From Nitrospirota bacterium (GTDB taxonomy: Bacteria > Nitrospirota > Thermodesulfovibrionia > Thermodesulfovibrionales > Dissulfurispiraceae): a stretch of 64,000 nucleotides of DNA. The notes beneath the pieces are model-generated. The model saw only the letters and a list, made by a program, of their open reading frames with translations. It was not told the origin of the DNA and made no database searches. A program made the position numbers and the translations under genes. The DNA lies in NCBI GenBank assembly GCA_015233365.1, contig JADFXU010000004.1, forward strand, positions 1 to 64,000. The letters run 5' to 3'. Of this stretch, positions 9,236 through 18,069 are shown one piece after another; the first letter of the stretch is position 1; each line of letters opens with the position of its first letter.

Positions 9236-9316
9236 GGGGCTGAGTTGAAAGGACTGAGGACTGAGTTGGAAAAAGCAAAGTTTTTTTGCTCGATACTCGG
9301 TCCTCGATTTTAAGGA
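9236..9316. repeat. Heptamer-repeat inverted element (GGACTGA type)
   Basis: GGACTGA-type heptamers at 9240-9270 face complementary CTCGGTCCTCG at 9297-9309. Between them AGCAAAG...TTTGCT forms a small hairpin with a T-run that could terminate transcription. The Shine-Dalgarno AAGGAGG of speE (9313-9319) directly abuts it. Confidence 0.6.
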
Positions 9317-9323
9317 GGTTTTT

Positions 9324-10160
9324 ATGATCAAGTTTTTCGAGAAGGACCCGTATGCACCCATACAGTACGTGTACGGCGTCGAGAAGGTGCTCTACAAGGG
9401 CAAAAGCGACTTTCAGGAAATAATGGTCCTTGAAAACCCCCATTTTGGGAAGATACTTGTCCTGGATGACGTGGTGCAGATAACAGAAAGGGACGAGTTT
9501 TTCTACCATGAAATGCTTGTGCATATGGTGATGCACGCTCATCCCGGTCCGCGGAACATTATTGTGATCGGAGGCGGTGATGGAGGGGCAGTAAGGGAGG
9601 TGCTGAAGCATGATTCGGTCGAAAAGGTTTATTTTGTAGAGATTGATGAAGAAGTAATCAATGTCTCCAAAAAGTTTTTCCCTTCTGTCGCCTGCGGGGT
9701 CGACGATAGAAGGGTTGAGATAAAATGCATGGACGGTGCGGAATTTGTGAAGGGCAGGGACTCGGATATTGATGTTGTCATTGTTGATTCCACGGATATT
9801 ATCGGGTTTGCAAAAAGCCTTTTTACTGTTGAGTTTTTCAAGTCTGTTAAAGATTGCCTCACCGATGAGGGCATGTTTGTTACCCTTTCAGAATCGCTCC
9901 ATTTTCACAAGGATATCGTCATCGAAGTCCAGGAGGCCATGAAGCTGATTTTCCCGACTGTTGACCTGTATACTACCCCGATCGCAACGTATGCCGGTAA
10001 CTGGTGGACTTTTTCTGCTGCGTCAAAGAAGCACGACCTGAGGAGTATCAGACGGCCATACGCCATAAATACGAGATATTACACTGATGAAATACACCAC
10101 CAGGCATTTATGCCCCCCAAAATGTATGAACGGTTGATGCAGAGAAAGCTTCAGTGGTAA
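9324..10160 (+). CDS. speE: Spermidine synthase (polyamine aminopropyltransferase)
   Basis: 278 aa. It transfers the aminopropyl group of decarboxylated SAM to putrescine. The family signature GGGDGGAVREVLKH (about residues 82-95) binds the nucleoside, and VIVDSTDI carries the conserved acidic residues that bind the diamine. AAGGAGGTTTTT gives a strong ribosome site. It is downstream of the ornithine decarboxylase gene, giving a two-gene route from ornithine to spermidine; the SAM decarboxylase speD must be elsewhere. Confidence 0.94.
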   Translation: MIKFFEKDPYAPIQYVYGVEKVLYKGKSDFQEIMVLENPHFGKILVLDDVVQITERDEFFYHEMLVHMVMHAHPGPRNIIVIGGGDGGAVREVLKHDSVEKVYFVEIDEEVINVSKKFFPSVACGVDDRRVEIKCMDGAEFVKGRDSDIDVVIVDSTDIIGFAKSLFTVEFFKSVKDCLTDEGMFVTLSESLHFHKDIVIEVQEAMKLIFPTVDLYTTPIATYAGNWWTFSAASKKHDLRSIRRPYAINTRYYTDEIHHQAFMPPKMYERLMQRKLQW

Positions 10161-10163
10161 ATA

Positions 10164-10316
10164 GAAAAGGTAAAAGGTGAAAGCTTAAAGACTAAAATCA
10201 ACCTAACCCAGACTTTGAGCGCTGTCAGTGTCATCTTTCGCTGTAGTCTGGATTTATAACTTATTGAAAAGTCTATTTAATTTATTTTATTGACCCTTTA
10301 CCCTTAACCTTTTGCC
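10164..10316. repeat. Heptamer-repeat inverted element (AAAGGTA/AAAGGTG type)
   Basis: The left arm at 10167-10190 is built of AAAGGTA/AAAGGTG units and the right arm at 10293-10316 of complementary CCTTTAC/CCTTAAC units. The intervening 100 bases contain a smaller CCAGACT...AGTCTGG stem. It separates speE from the heat-shock operon and may act as its terminator. Confidence 0.6.
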
Positions 10317-10335
10317 TTGAACTATTCCGCTGAAC

Positions 10336-10364
10336 TTGACAGGTCGGGCGTTTAACTGTTAAAT
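10336..10364 (+). promoter_or_regulatory. Sigma-70 promoter of the hrcA operon
   Basis: TTGACA at 10336-10341, 17 bp spacer, TTAAAT at 10359-10364. The predicted transcription start falls inside the CIRCE operator, so HrcA bound there would block initiation. Confidence 0.8.
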
Positions 10365-10366
10365 TA

Positions 10367-10393
10367 TTAGCACTCAAGGCGAGAGAGTGCTAA
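10367..10393. promoter_or_regulatory. CIRCE operator (HrcA binding site)
   Basis: A perfect match to the CIRCE consensus: TTAGCACTC, nine-base spacer, GAGTGCTAA. It sits between the promoter and hrcA, the classic autoregulated class I heat-shock arrangement in which HrcA, kept active by GroEL, represses hrcA-grpE-dnaK-dnaJ. Confidence 0.97.
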
Positions 10394-10453
10394 TGCCCCG
10401 GAGTCCCCGAAAAGTCAGAGACTTTTTGGGGGGATAGGGAGGTGCATGCCGAT

Positions 10454-11503
10454 ATGATATTTGATATGCTTGATAAAAGAAGCAAACAAGTGCTGCAGGC
10501 TGTGGTCCAGAGTTATATAAATAATCCTGAGCCGGTTGGATCGCGTTACATTACCAAGAAGTACGCTGTAGGTTGCTCGCCGGCAACTATAAGAAACATT
10601 ATGGCGGATCTTGAGGACTTCGGGTTTTTGAGCCAGCCTCATACCTCCGCAGGCAGGGTACCGACGGATAAAGGATACCGGTTTTTTGTGGATTCCCTCG
10701 GAGCGATGGAAGAATCCAGGGCACAGAGTGAAATGTCAAAGGAATTTGCGCAACAGTTCATGATAAGGCTGGAAGCTATAAAGGACGATATATCGATGCT
10801 GTTTTCCGAGGTGACCAATACGCTTTCGGCTCTCTCGAATTACGTAAGCATCGCTCTCCCTCCAAAGCCGGAGAAGACGACTTTCAACAGAATACAGTTG
10901 ATTAAATACAGAAGGAACATCATTGTTGCGATACTTCTGACAGACGAGGGCGTGTTCAGAAACAGGTCGCTGACAGCTCCGGAAGGTGTCACACAAGATG
11001 ACCTTGACAGGATAGCGGACTACATAAATACGGAATACGCGGGACTCACGCTCGATGAAATAAAGAAAACGCTGGTTCAACGTATAAAATATGAGAAAGT
11101 ATTATGGGACAAGCTGGTCAACAAGGCTATTGAAATATGCGAGCAGGCACTGTACTTTGCCGAAGACGACGTCTTTGTGTCGGGCTTGTATGATGTGATG
11201 GACCTGCCGGACTTTTCCGATATATCGCATATAAAAGAACTGTCGAGGGCCATCAGGGACAAACATATGATGCTGAAGCTGCTGGAGGAATTGTCGGATG
11301 CAGAGGGTGTGAAAGTTGTTATCGGCAATGAAAATCCCATAGTGAACCTGAAAGGATTGAGCGTGGTTACAACCACTTACAAAGAGGGTGAAAGACCGAT
11401 GGGTGTTATAGCGCTGATCGGGCCGAGGAGGATGGATTACTCGAAAGCAATTTCAATGATCGATATGGTGGCACACTGCGTAAGCCGGACATTGGGGGGG
11501 TGA
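10454..11503 (+). CDS. hrcA: Heat-inducible transcription repressor HrcA
   Basis: 349 aa from ATG 10454; a GTG 12 bases earlier is possible, but GGGAGG at 10437-10442 is correctly spaced for 10454. The N-terminal winged helix has the family signature EPVGSRYITKKY and SPATIRNIMADLEDFGFLSQPHTSAGRVPTDKGYR split across residues 20-75, followed by a GAF-like domain and dimerisation segment. It represses its own operon through the CIRCE site just upstream. The stop is adjacent to grpE. Confidence 0.96.
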   Translation: MIFDMLDKRSKQVLQAVVQSYINNPEPVGSRYITKKYAVGCSPATIRNIMADLEDFGFLSQPHTSAGRVPTDKGYRFFVDSLGAMEESRAQSEMSKEFAQQFMIRLEAIKDDISMLFSEVTNTLSALSNYVSIALPPKPEKTTFNRIQLIKYRRNIIVAILLTDEGVFRNRSLTAPEGVTQDDLDRIADYINTEYAGLTLDEIKKTLVQRIKYEKVLWDKLVNKAIEICEQALYFAEDDVFVSGLYDVMDLPDFSDISHIKELSRAIRDKHMMLKLLEELSDAEGVKVVIGNENPIVNLKGLSVVTTTYKEGERPMGVIALIGPRRMDYSKAISMIDMVAHCVSRTLGG

Positions 11504-11508
11504 CTGAT

Positions 11509-12063
11509 ATGGTTAAAGACGGGGAAGCGCCGGAATCGGACAATGAACAGGCGGAAAAACCCGAAGAGGCAGGAGTTTCTACCGAACTTGAAGACAAGTC
11601 GGCAGAGGCTGCTGAATTAATTCAGGCTGAACTCGAAGACACGAAAAATAAATACCTGAGGCTTTATGCGGAGTTTGAGAATTATAAGAAGAAGGTCCAG
11701 AAAGATAAAGAAGAGCTTGTAAAATACGCCAATGAATCGATTGTCTATGAACTTCTGCCTGTTATAGATAACCTTGAAATGGCGCTTAAGCACGTTGGCG
11801 ATAACTGCACTGAAGCAACTGCCGCGCTTGCGCGAGGGGTGGAGAACACATTAAGGGAGATGAACAGGACTCTCGAGAAATTCGGCATTGCCTCTATTGA
11901 GGCCCTCAACAAGCCTTTTGATCCGGCTTACCATCATGCCATGTCTCAGGTAGGCCGCTCTGATGTGGAAAACAATACGGTGGTCGAAGAGTTTCGCAAA
12001 GGGTACCTTTATAAGGAAAAAGTATTACGCCCTTCGCTTGTAGCGGTGTCGAAGAAAGAATGA
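11509..12063 (+). CDS. grpE: Nucleotide exchange factor GrpE
   Basis: 184 aa from ATG 11509, preceded by a G-run ribosome site at 11494-11500; a GTG at 11500 overlapping the hrcA stop is also possible. It has an acidic, disordered N-terminus, a long coiled coil (LQ...YLRLYAEFENYKKKVQKDKEE), and the C-terminal beta domain containing GIASIEALNKPFDPAYHHAM. It exchanges ADP from DnaK. It lies between hrcA and dnaK in the standard order. Confidence 0.95.
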   Translation: MVKDGEAPESDNEQAEKPEEAGVSTELEDKSAEAAELIQAELEDTKNKYLRLYAEFENYKKKVQKDKEELVKYANESIVYELLPVIDNLEMALKHVGDNCTEATAALARGVENTLREMNRTLEKFGIASIEALNKPFDPAYHHAMSQVGRSDVENNTVVEEFRKGYLYKEKVLRPSLVAVSKKE

Positions 12064-12126
12064 TGTTCGACCGAATGTTGAATTAACGAAAAATTCCAAA
12101 ATTTATTTTATAGAGAGGAGGATGCA

Positions 12127-14052
12127 ATGGGTAAGGCAATCGGTATCGATCTCGGTACAACTAATTCGGTGGTGTCGGTGGTGATGGGAGGGGAGCCGGT
12201 GGTTATTCCCAACCAGGAGGGGACGAGGACAACTCCTTCAGTGGTGGCGTTTACCGAAAAAGGGGAGCGGCTTGTGGGCCAGATAGCAAAACGCCAGGCT
12301 ATCACCAATCCCGAGAATACTATTTCTTCCATAAAAAGACTGATGGGCAGAAAGTACAATACCCCGCAAGTTGAGCATGCCAGGAAGAGGCTCCCTTATA
12401 AAATAGTGGAGGCAGCCAATGGCGACGCTCATGTCGATATAAGGGGCAAACAGTATTCGCCGCCGGAAATCTCAGCCATGATCCTTCAGAAACTGAAGCA
12501 GGCAGCAGAGGATTATCTCGGCGAAACTGTTACGGAAGCGGTCATTACTGTGCCGGCATATTTTGACGACAGCCAGCGCCAGGCTACCAAGGATGCCGGG
12601 CAGATTGCGGGTCTTAACGTTCTGAGGATCATCAACGAGCCTACAGCCGCAGCTCTCGCTTACGGCCTCGAAAAGAAGAAAGAGGAAGAGGTGGCTGTCT
12701 ACGATCTCGGCGGCGGGACGTTCGATGTGTCGATTCTCGAAATCGGGGAAGGCGTTATTGAAGTGAAGTCCACAAACGGCGATACATATCTGGGAGGCGA
12801 CGATTTCGACCTCAGGATCATCGACTGGATGGTTGAGGAGTTTAAAAAAGAGCAGGGCATTGATCTGAAGCACGACAAAATGGCACTCCAAAGACTCAAG
12901 GAAGGGGCCGAGCGCGCCAAAATCGAACTTTCCACTGCGTCCGAAACAGAGATAAATCTTCCATTTATCACGGCTGATGCCACAGGACCGAAACACCTGC
13001 TGATGAAACTCTCAAGGGCAAAGTTCGAGCAGCTTACCGATGACCTTGTACAGAACACGATAGAACCCTGCAAAAAGGCTCTTTCAGATGCAAAGTTCTC
13101 CACAGGCGATGTGGATGAAGTCATACTTGTCGGCGGACAGACGCGGACCCCGAAGGTGCAGCAGGTTGTGCAGGGCTATTTCGGCAAGGAGCCGAACAGG
13201 ACCGTGAATCCCGATGAAGTCGTGGCTGTCGGTGCTGCAATTCAGGGCGCTGTCCTGAAGGGAGAGGTTAAAGAGGTATTGCTTCTCGACGTGACGCCCC
13301 TTTCACTCGGCATCGAGACACTCGGCGGAATTTTTACCAAGATTATAGAAAGGAATTCGACGATACCTACCAAGAAGTCGCAAGTCTTTTCCACTGCTTC
13401 CGACAACCAGCCGGCAGTAACGATAAAAATACATCAGGGCGAGCGTGAAATGGCTGCCGACAACAAGCTTCTGGGCGTTTTCGAGCTTGTCGGCATTCCG
13501 CCGGCCCCCCGCGGCCTGCCGCAAGTAGAGGTTACGTTTGATATCGATGCCAATGGGATTCTCCATGTATCAGCCAAGGACCTGGGCACCGGCAAAGAGC
13601 AGTCCATACGCATCACTGCCTCAAGCGGCCTCTCGCAGGAAGAAGTGAAGAACATGATGCGCGATGCGGAGTCTCATGCTGAAGAGGACAGAAAGAAAAA
13701 GGAACTGGTCGAAGTTAAAAACCAGGCTGACACGCTTGTCTATTCTGTCGAGAAATCGCTCGTGGATTACGGCGACAAAGTTACCGAGTCCGAAAAGAAG
13801 GACATAGAAGCGGCGCTGGAGAGATGCAAGCAGGCAAAGGACACCGGCACGGATACTGCAGCGATAAGGGCTGCGGTCGACGAGCTTACAAAGGCGTCCC
13901 ACAAGATTGCCGAGCACATATACAAGGCTGCGCAGGGTCAGCCCGGCAGCGGCCCTGAAACAGACGGCGGAGCGGGGACAAAGGCGAAGTCTCCTGAAGA
14001 AGAGGTTGTTGAAGCAGAGTTCGAAGACGTGGACAAAAACAAAAACAAATAA
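12127..14052 (+). CDS. dnaK: Molecular chaperone DnaK (Hsp70)
   Basis: 641 aa. An actin-like ATPase ([14 protein letters not shown] at residue 4, phosphate-2 motif [14 protein letters not shown] near 195, adenosine motif VGGQTRTP) is followed by the substrate-binding domain after about residue 385 and a helical lid ending in a Gly/acidic tail with VVEAEFEDV. It has a strong GAGAGGAGG ribosome site. It folds client proteins with GrpE and DnaJ encoded on either side and is controlled by the CIRCE upstream of hrcA. Confidence 0.98.
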   Translation: MGKAIGIDLGTTNSVVSVVMGGEPVVIPNQEGTRTTPSVVAFTEKGERLVGQIAKRQAITNPENTISSIKRLMGRKYNTPQVEHARKRLPYKIVEAANGDAHVDIRGKQYSPPEISAMILQKLKQAAEDYLGETVTEAVITVPAYFDDSQRQATKDAGQIAGLNVLRIINEPTAAALAYGLEKKKEEEVAVYDLGGGTFDVSILEIGEGVIEVKSTNGDTYLGGDDFDLRIIDWMVEEFKKEQGIDLKHDKMALQRLKEGAERAKIELSTASETEINLPFITADATGPKHLLMKLSRAKFEQLTDDLVQNTIEPCKKALSDAKFSTGDVDEVILVGGQTRTPKVQQVVQGYFGKEPNRTVNPDEVVAVGAAIQGAVLKGEVKEVLLLDVTPLSLGIETLGGIFTKIIERNSTIPTKKSQVFSTASDNQPAVTIKIHQGEREMAADNKLLGVFELVGIPPAPRGLPQVEVTFDIDANGILHVSAKDLGTGKEQSIRITASSGLSQEEVKNMMRDAESHAEEDRKKKELVEVKNQADTLVYSVEKSLVDYGDKVTESEKKDIEAALERCKQAKDTGTDTAAIRAAVDELTKASHKIAEHIYKAAQGQPGSGPETDGGAGTKAKSPEEEVVEAEFEDVDKNKNK

Positions 14053-14133
14053 AAGAAGGCACAAGGAGACCGCCTTTTACCTCTTTTTTATGGTATACTT
14101 TTTATTGGCATTTAGATAATGGTACGTGGACAG

Positions 14134-15246
14134 ATGAAGGATTACTATAAAGTTCTGGGAGTCGGACGCGATGCTGCCCAGGAAGACATAAAGAAGGCGT
14201 TCAGGCAGCTCGCATTGAAGTACCATCCTGATCGAAATCAGGGTGAGAAAGAGTCCGAGGAAAAATTTAAAGAGATCAATGAGGCTTACACATGCCTGGG
14301 TGATCCTGAAAAACGCGCCCATTACGACCGGTACGGAACGATCGAAGGATTCGGTTCCGGTGCAGGCGCGGGTTTCGGCGGTTTCGGCGCCGGAGCACCG
14401 TTCGGCGATATTTTCGAGGACATCTTTGATGACTTTTTCGGCTCTTTCGGCGGCTTTAAAAAAGCGAAGCCGACGAAAGGTTCAGATCTTCGTTACAACC
14501 TTACTATAAACCTTGAAGAATCCGCTTTCGGCACAGAAAGAAACATAACAATTCCGAGATGGCAGTCTTGCGATGTATGCGGCGGCATTGGTTCGGAGCC
14601 CGGCAAGCCGCCTGTCACGTGCACGCAGTGCCAGGGAACAGGGCACATGCGTTTCCAGCAGGGATTTTTCAGTGTTTCAAAGACCTGCGGCAAATGCAAC
14701 GGGACCGGGAGGCTGATTACCAATCCTTGCAGGAATTGCAATGGAAACGGGAAAATCAAAGTCCAGAAACAGATTTCGATAAAAATCCCTGCTGGTGTTG
14801 ATAACGGCTCACGCCTGAAATTGACGGGCGAGGGAGACTTCGGCAGCTATGGCGGGCCGCCCGGCGATCTTTATGTTGTCCTCACGGTCGAGGAGCATCC
14901 ATTTTTCAAGCGTGAAGACATCAATATTTACTGCCATATCCCCCTTTCATTCCCAAGAGCGGTTTTCGGCGGGGAAATAGAGGTGCCTACCCTTGACGGT
15001 TCTGCAAAGCTCAAAATCCCTGCAGGTACTCAATCGGGCAAAAGCTTTCACATTAAAGGCAAGGGTATCCCGAAACTCGGGACCCACCACAGGGGAGACC
15101 AGATAATCAACGTATACATCGATGTCCCCAAAAAGCTCACGCCCCGTCAGAAGGAGTTGCTTGAGGAGTTTGCGAGTATAAGCGATGAAGCCCATGAAGA
15201 TTCGAAGGGATTCAAGAGTAAGCTAAAGGATTTGTTCTCGGTTTGA
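14134..15246 (+). CDS. dnaJ: Chaperone DnaJ (Hsp40)
   Basis: 370 aa from ATG 14134 ([10 protein letters not shown], the usual family start); an in-frame ATG at 14119 would add MVRGQ. The J domain has HPD at residues 31-33, then a Gly/Phe-rich linker, four complete CxxCxGxG zinc repeats ([32 protein letters not shown]) and the C-terminal peptide-binding barrels. It stimulates DnaK ATPase. Its TGA stop overlaps the first bases of the TIR element that follows. Confidence 0.96.
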   Translation: MKDYYKVLGVGRDAAQEDIKKAFRQLALKYHPDRNQGEKESEEKFKEINEAYTCLGDPEKRAHYDRYGTIEGFGSGAGAGFGGFGAGAPFGDIFEDIFDDFFGSFGGFKKAKPTKGSDLRYNLTINLEESAFGTERNITIPRWQSCDVCGGIGSEPGKPPVTCTQCQGTGHMRFQQGFFSVSKTCGKCNGTGRLITNPCRNCNGNGKIKVQKQISIKIPAGVDNGSRLKLTGEGDFGSYGGPPGDLYVVLTVEEHPFFKREDINIYCHIPLSFPRAVFGGEIEVPTLDGSAKLKIPAGTQSGKSFHIKGKGIPKLGTHHRGDQIINVYIDVPKKLTPRQKELLEEFASISDEAHEDSKGFKSKLKDLFSV

Positions 15247-15368
15247 CGATTTCGTAAAAAGTCCATATGCTGCGTTGCGCTGCATCCTTCGTCACTGCGG
15301 CGTACATGAAGTACGCCTCATTCCTCAGGCTTTGTGCGCCTTGCCTATGAACTTTTTACGAAATCGTC
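15245..15368. repeat. TIR element family 1, copy 2
   Basis: 124 bp. Terminal arms GACGATTTCGTAAAAAG and CTTTTTACGAAATCGTC are exact complements; the inner sequence shares the GTACGCCTCATTCCTCAGG block with copy 1 at 812-951. It begins inside the dnaJ TGA stop as copy 1 does for the first gene. It could serve as terminator of the heat-shock operon and is followed 33 bases later by the uppP start. Confidence 0.85.
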
Positions 15369-15400
15369 TGTAATTGATAGTTTTGGCGAGAGGTGCAACT

Positions 15401-16297
15401 ATGACTTTACTGAAAATTCTTGTTCTTGCCGTAATCCAGGGGGCTGCCGAACTATTGCCGGTCTCGAGTTCCGCTCATGTGATCGTTGCGGAAAAATTGA
15501 TGGGACTCGACCCTACAAGCCCGGAGATGACACTTCTCCTAGTAATGCTTCATACAGGCACGATGTTTGCCGTGATCTTTTTTTTCTGGAATTCGTGGAA
15601 AGAAAGTTTCTTTGCTTCACGAAAGGTTTTCCTGGAATCAGTGAAGCTGATTACGGCAGCTACATTGCTCACCGGGATCGTAGGGTTATTTTTGAAATCC
15701 CTTATCGAGAAGTTGATACTTAAAGATGTCCCGCATGCCGAGATCGAACTTCTGTTCGGCAACATGACTCTTATCTCCGCTGCGCTTGCCGCAGCAGGCG
15801 CGTTAATTATTTTCGCAGGATGGAAAGAGCGCCGTTTGCGGGGCAGGCAGAAAGCCCTTGGCTTTAACGGGTCGTGCTGGATAGGAGCAGTGCAGGGTTT
15901 GTGTTTGCCTTTCCGGGGATTTTCCCGTTCCGGCGCCACTATATCCACCGGGCTTCTCCTGGGTATTTCAAAGGTGAGAGTCGAGGAGTTCAGTTTCGCG
16001 CTTGCCGTTGTTCTCACGCCGCCTGTAATCGTCAGGGAAGTTCTGAGATTGGTGAAGGCGCAGCATTTAGAGAAAATAGGGACAGCTACCATTTTTGCCT
16101 CATCAAAAATGGTAGCTGTCCCTATTTTCTCTCTTTTCTATCCCAGCCTGATCGGTATGGCACTGAGCTTTGTTGCCGGAATTCTGGCCCTCCGGTGGCT
16201 TTCCAACTGGTTGGAGCATGGCCGCTGGTATCTGTTCGGAATATATTGTCTATGTGCTTCAGTTGTTGTCTTTATGCTTCATAGCGCAGGTTTTTAG
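15401..16297 (+). CDS. uppP: Undecaprenyl-diphosphatase (UppP/BacA)
   Basis: 298 aa from ATG 15401 after GAGAGGTG. An integral membrane enzyme that dephosphorylates undecaprenyl diphosphate to recycle the cell-wall lipid carrier; overexpression gives bacitracin resistance in this family. The two catalytic motifs are seen: AAELLPVSSSAH near residues 15-26 and GFSRSGAT at 173-180. The family is usually 260-275 aa; the excess corresponds to about 20 residues (224-243) encoded by a 60-bp perfect hairpin at 16071-16130. That insertion lies between predicted membrane segments, so function may be kept. Confidence 0.9.
   Translation: MTLLKILVLAVIQGAAELLPVSSSAHVIVAEKLMGLDPTSPEMTLLLVMLHTGTMFAVIFFFWNSWKESFFASRKVFLESVKLITAATLLTGIVGLFLKSLIEKLILKDVPHAEIELLFGNMTLISAALAAAGALIIFAGWKERRLRGRQKALGFNGSCWIGAVQGLCLPFRGFSRSGATISTGLLLGISKVRVEEFSFALAVVLTPPVIVREVLRLVKAQHLEKIGTATIFASSKMVAVPIFSLFYPSLIGMALSFVAGILALRWLSNWLEHGRWYLFGIYCLCASVVVFMLHSAGF
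16071..16130. repeat. Perfect 27-bp palindrome inside uppP (REP-like insertion)
   Basis: Left arm 16071-16097 and right arm 16104-16130 are exact reverse complements with the loop CCTCAT. The arms contain AGGGACAGCTACCATTTTT. In my memory this resembles palindromic REP units linked to RAYT (TnpA_REP) transposases, but I cannot check that here. It is translated in frame as about 20 residues of UppP. Confidence 0.9.
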
Positions 16298-16354
16298 CAG
16301 CCTACAAAGCGGGATTTTAATGAATCGGATTCCTGTCAATTAATGATGGTTTTT

Positions 16355-16383
16355 TTGACAAAATATCTAGTATTATCAATAAT
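16355..16383 (+). promoter_or_regulatory. Putative sigma-70 promoter of the histidine kinase gene
   Basis: TTGACA at 16355-16360, 17-bp spacer, AATAAT at 16378-16383, in the 205-base gap before the kinase. The leader to the start codon would be about 110 bases. Confidence 0.55.
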
Positions 16384-16502
16384 AGTCTGATCAACGTGAG
16401 CCTGATATGGGGAGTCATATCCCAAAAGATGGGTAAGAGACATTTAGGTTTCTTTCCAGCTGGACGGCCTGGCAGCAAAGAGTAGTAAGGTAAGGCAAAA
16501 AC

Positions 16503-18038
16503 ATGCAGGTTAGACAAAGGTTGAAAATAAACGCTGCCGTTCTAGTGATTACGGCGGTCATCATTCTACTCATTCTTCCCCTGGGGCTGTACCACCGCAA
16601 TAATGCTGACGAGTCAGGGAAAATAGTTGAAGAGATAATGGCGGGCGCCGGTATTGTCTTTATTTTAGTGATTCTGGTGACCGTAACACAGATCAATTCA
16701 TGGATGATGGGCCGGACGATCAAGGAGCGCAAGCGGGTGGAAGACAGGATTTCCCGATTGAATCGGTTGTATTCAGTCCTGAGTAAAGTGAACGAAACCA
16801 TTGTTCGCATTCATGATTCCGGAGAACTGTTCGACCGGGTATGCCGCATTGCTGTTGAAGACGGACTATTCAAGATGGCATGGATTGGCCTGATTGATCC
16901 GGATTCGCAAATAGTCAAACCGATTGCTAGTTATGGTGACACGGACGGTTATCTCAACGGTGTAAAGGTTTACGCAGCCGACGTGCCCGAAGGTAAAGGG
17001 CCTACGGGTACAGCATGTTTCGAAGACAAGCACTCAATTGCCGGGGACATAGAAAATGATCCCCGCATGCTTCCGTGGCGCGATAGAGCGCTTCGGCACG
17101 GGCTGCGTTCTTCGGCAGCCTTCCCCATCCATGCCGGCTCCAGTGTCATCGGAGCATTAACGGTCTACTCACCTGAGCCGCAGTTCTTTACCGATGAGGA
17201 AATACAACTTCTGATATCCTTGGCAGAGGATGTCTCTTTTGCAATCGATTTCATGGCCAATGAGGAAAAGCGACTGGAGGCTGAGGAGGCACTTAGGGTA
17301 ATCAACGAAGAACTTGAACAGAGGATTGCCATACGCACGGCTGATCTTGAAGTTGCCAATAAGGAACTTGAAGCCTTCAGCTATTCAGTCTCTCACGATC
17401 TCCGCGGCCCTCTCAGGCATATGTCGGGCTTTGTGGAAATGCTGCAACAAAGATTGAAGGATCACCCGGATGAAAAAAGTCGCAGTTACGCGGATAAAAT
17501 ATCCGAGGCCTCAAAAAAAATGGGCATGCTTATAGATAATCTCCTGAACTTTTCGCGTCTTGGGCGTTCACAGTTGCAGAAGAGAAAGGTAAATTTAAAT
17601 GCCCTTGTAAGCGAAGTTATTCGCGAGATTCAGGAAGAGGTGAAAGAACGGGATATCAGATGGGAGATCGATGAACTGCCTGACGAACTTGGCGACCAGT
17701 CGCTGCTAAGACTTGTGTTTGTCAATCTCATATCCAATGCGGTGAAATTCACAAGCACTCGTCCACAGGCCGAAATCAAGATCGGCTGCAAGGATGAGGG
17801 TGATAAATTCACTTGTTTCATCTCGGACAATGGAGTGGGTTTTGACATGAAATATGCGGATAAACTCTTCGGTGTATTCCAGCGTCTCCATCGCCAGGAC
17901 GAATTTGAAGGCACCGGAATCGGACTTGCGAACGTCCAGCGCATCATCTCCCGTCATGGAGGAAGAGTGTGGGCCGAAGGGTCTGTGGACCAAGGTGCTA
18001 CATTTTATTTTTCTCTGCCAAAGCATAGGGAGGCATAA
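16503..18038 (+). CDS. GAF-domain sensor histidine kinase (orphan)
   Basis: 511 aa. Two membrane helices (about residues 11-29 and 45-65) surround a very short external loop, so sensing is probably cytoplasmic through the GAF domain (about residues 95-255). A coiled coil (NEELEQRIAIRTADLEVANKELEAF, split) leads to the HisKA dimerisation helix with phospho-acceptor His298 in SHDLRGPL and a HATPase domain with NLISNAVKFT, DNGVGF and GTGIGLA. The architecture resembles bacteriophytochrome-like kinases without PAS/PHY. No response regulator is adjacent, so its partner is unknown. Confidence 0.88.
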   Translation: MQVRQRLKINAAVLVITAVIILLILPLGLYHRNNADESGKIVEEIMAGAGIVFILVILVTVTQINSWMMGRTIKERKRVEDRISRLNRLYSVLSKVNETIVRIHDSGELFDRVCRIAVEDGLFKMAWIGLIDPDSQIVKPIASYGDTDGYLNGVKVYAADVPEGKGPTGTACFEDKHSIAGDIENDPRMLPWRDRALRHGLRSSAAFPIHAGSSVIGALTVYSPEPQFFTDEEIQLLISLAEDVSFAIDFMANEEKRLEAEEALRVINEELEQRIAIRTADLEVANKELEAFSYSVSHDLRGPLRHMSGFVEMLQQRLKDHPDEKSRSYADKISEASKKMGMLIDNLLNFSRLGRSQLQKRKVNLNALVSEVIREIQEEVKERDIRWEIDELPDELGDQSLLRLVFVNLISNAVKFTSTRPQAEIKIGCKDEGDKFTCFISDNGVGFDMKYADKLFGVFQRLHRQDEFEGTGIGLANVQRIISRHGGRVWAEGSVDQGATFYFSLPKHREA

Positions 18039-18069
18039 ACATGCCTGAAGTTAAATATGTTTAGTTTTA

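Noticed and set aside
10164..10330. Possible small RNA or riboswitch between speE and hrcA
   Set aside because: The pairing is explained by the heptamer arms plus one short stem; no known riboswitch motif seen.
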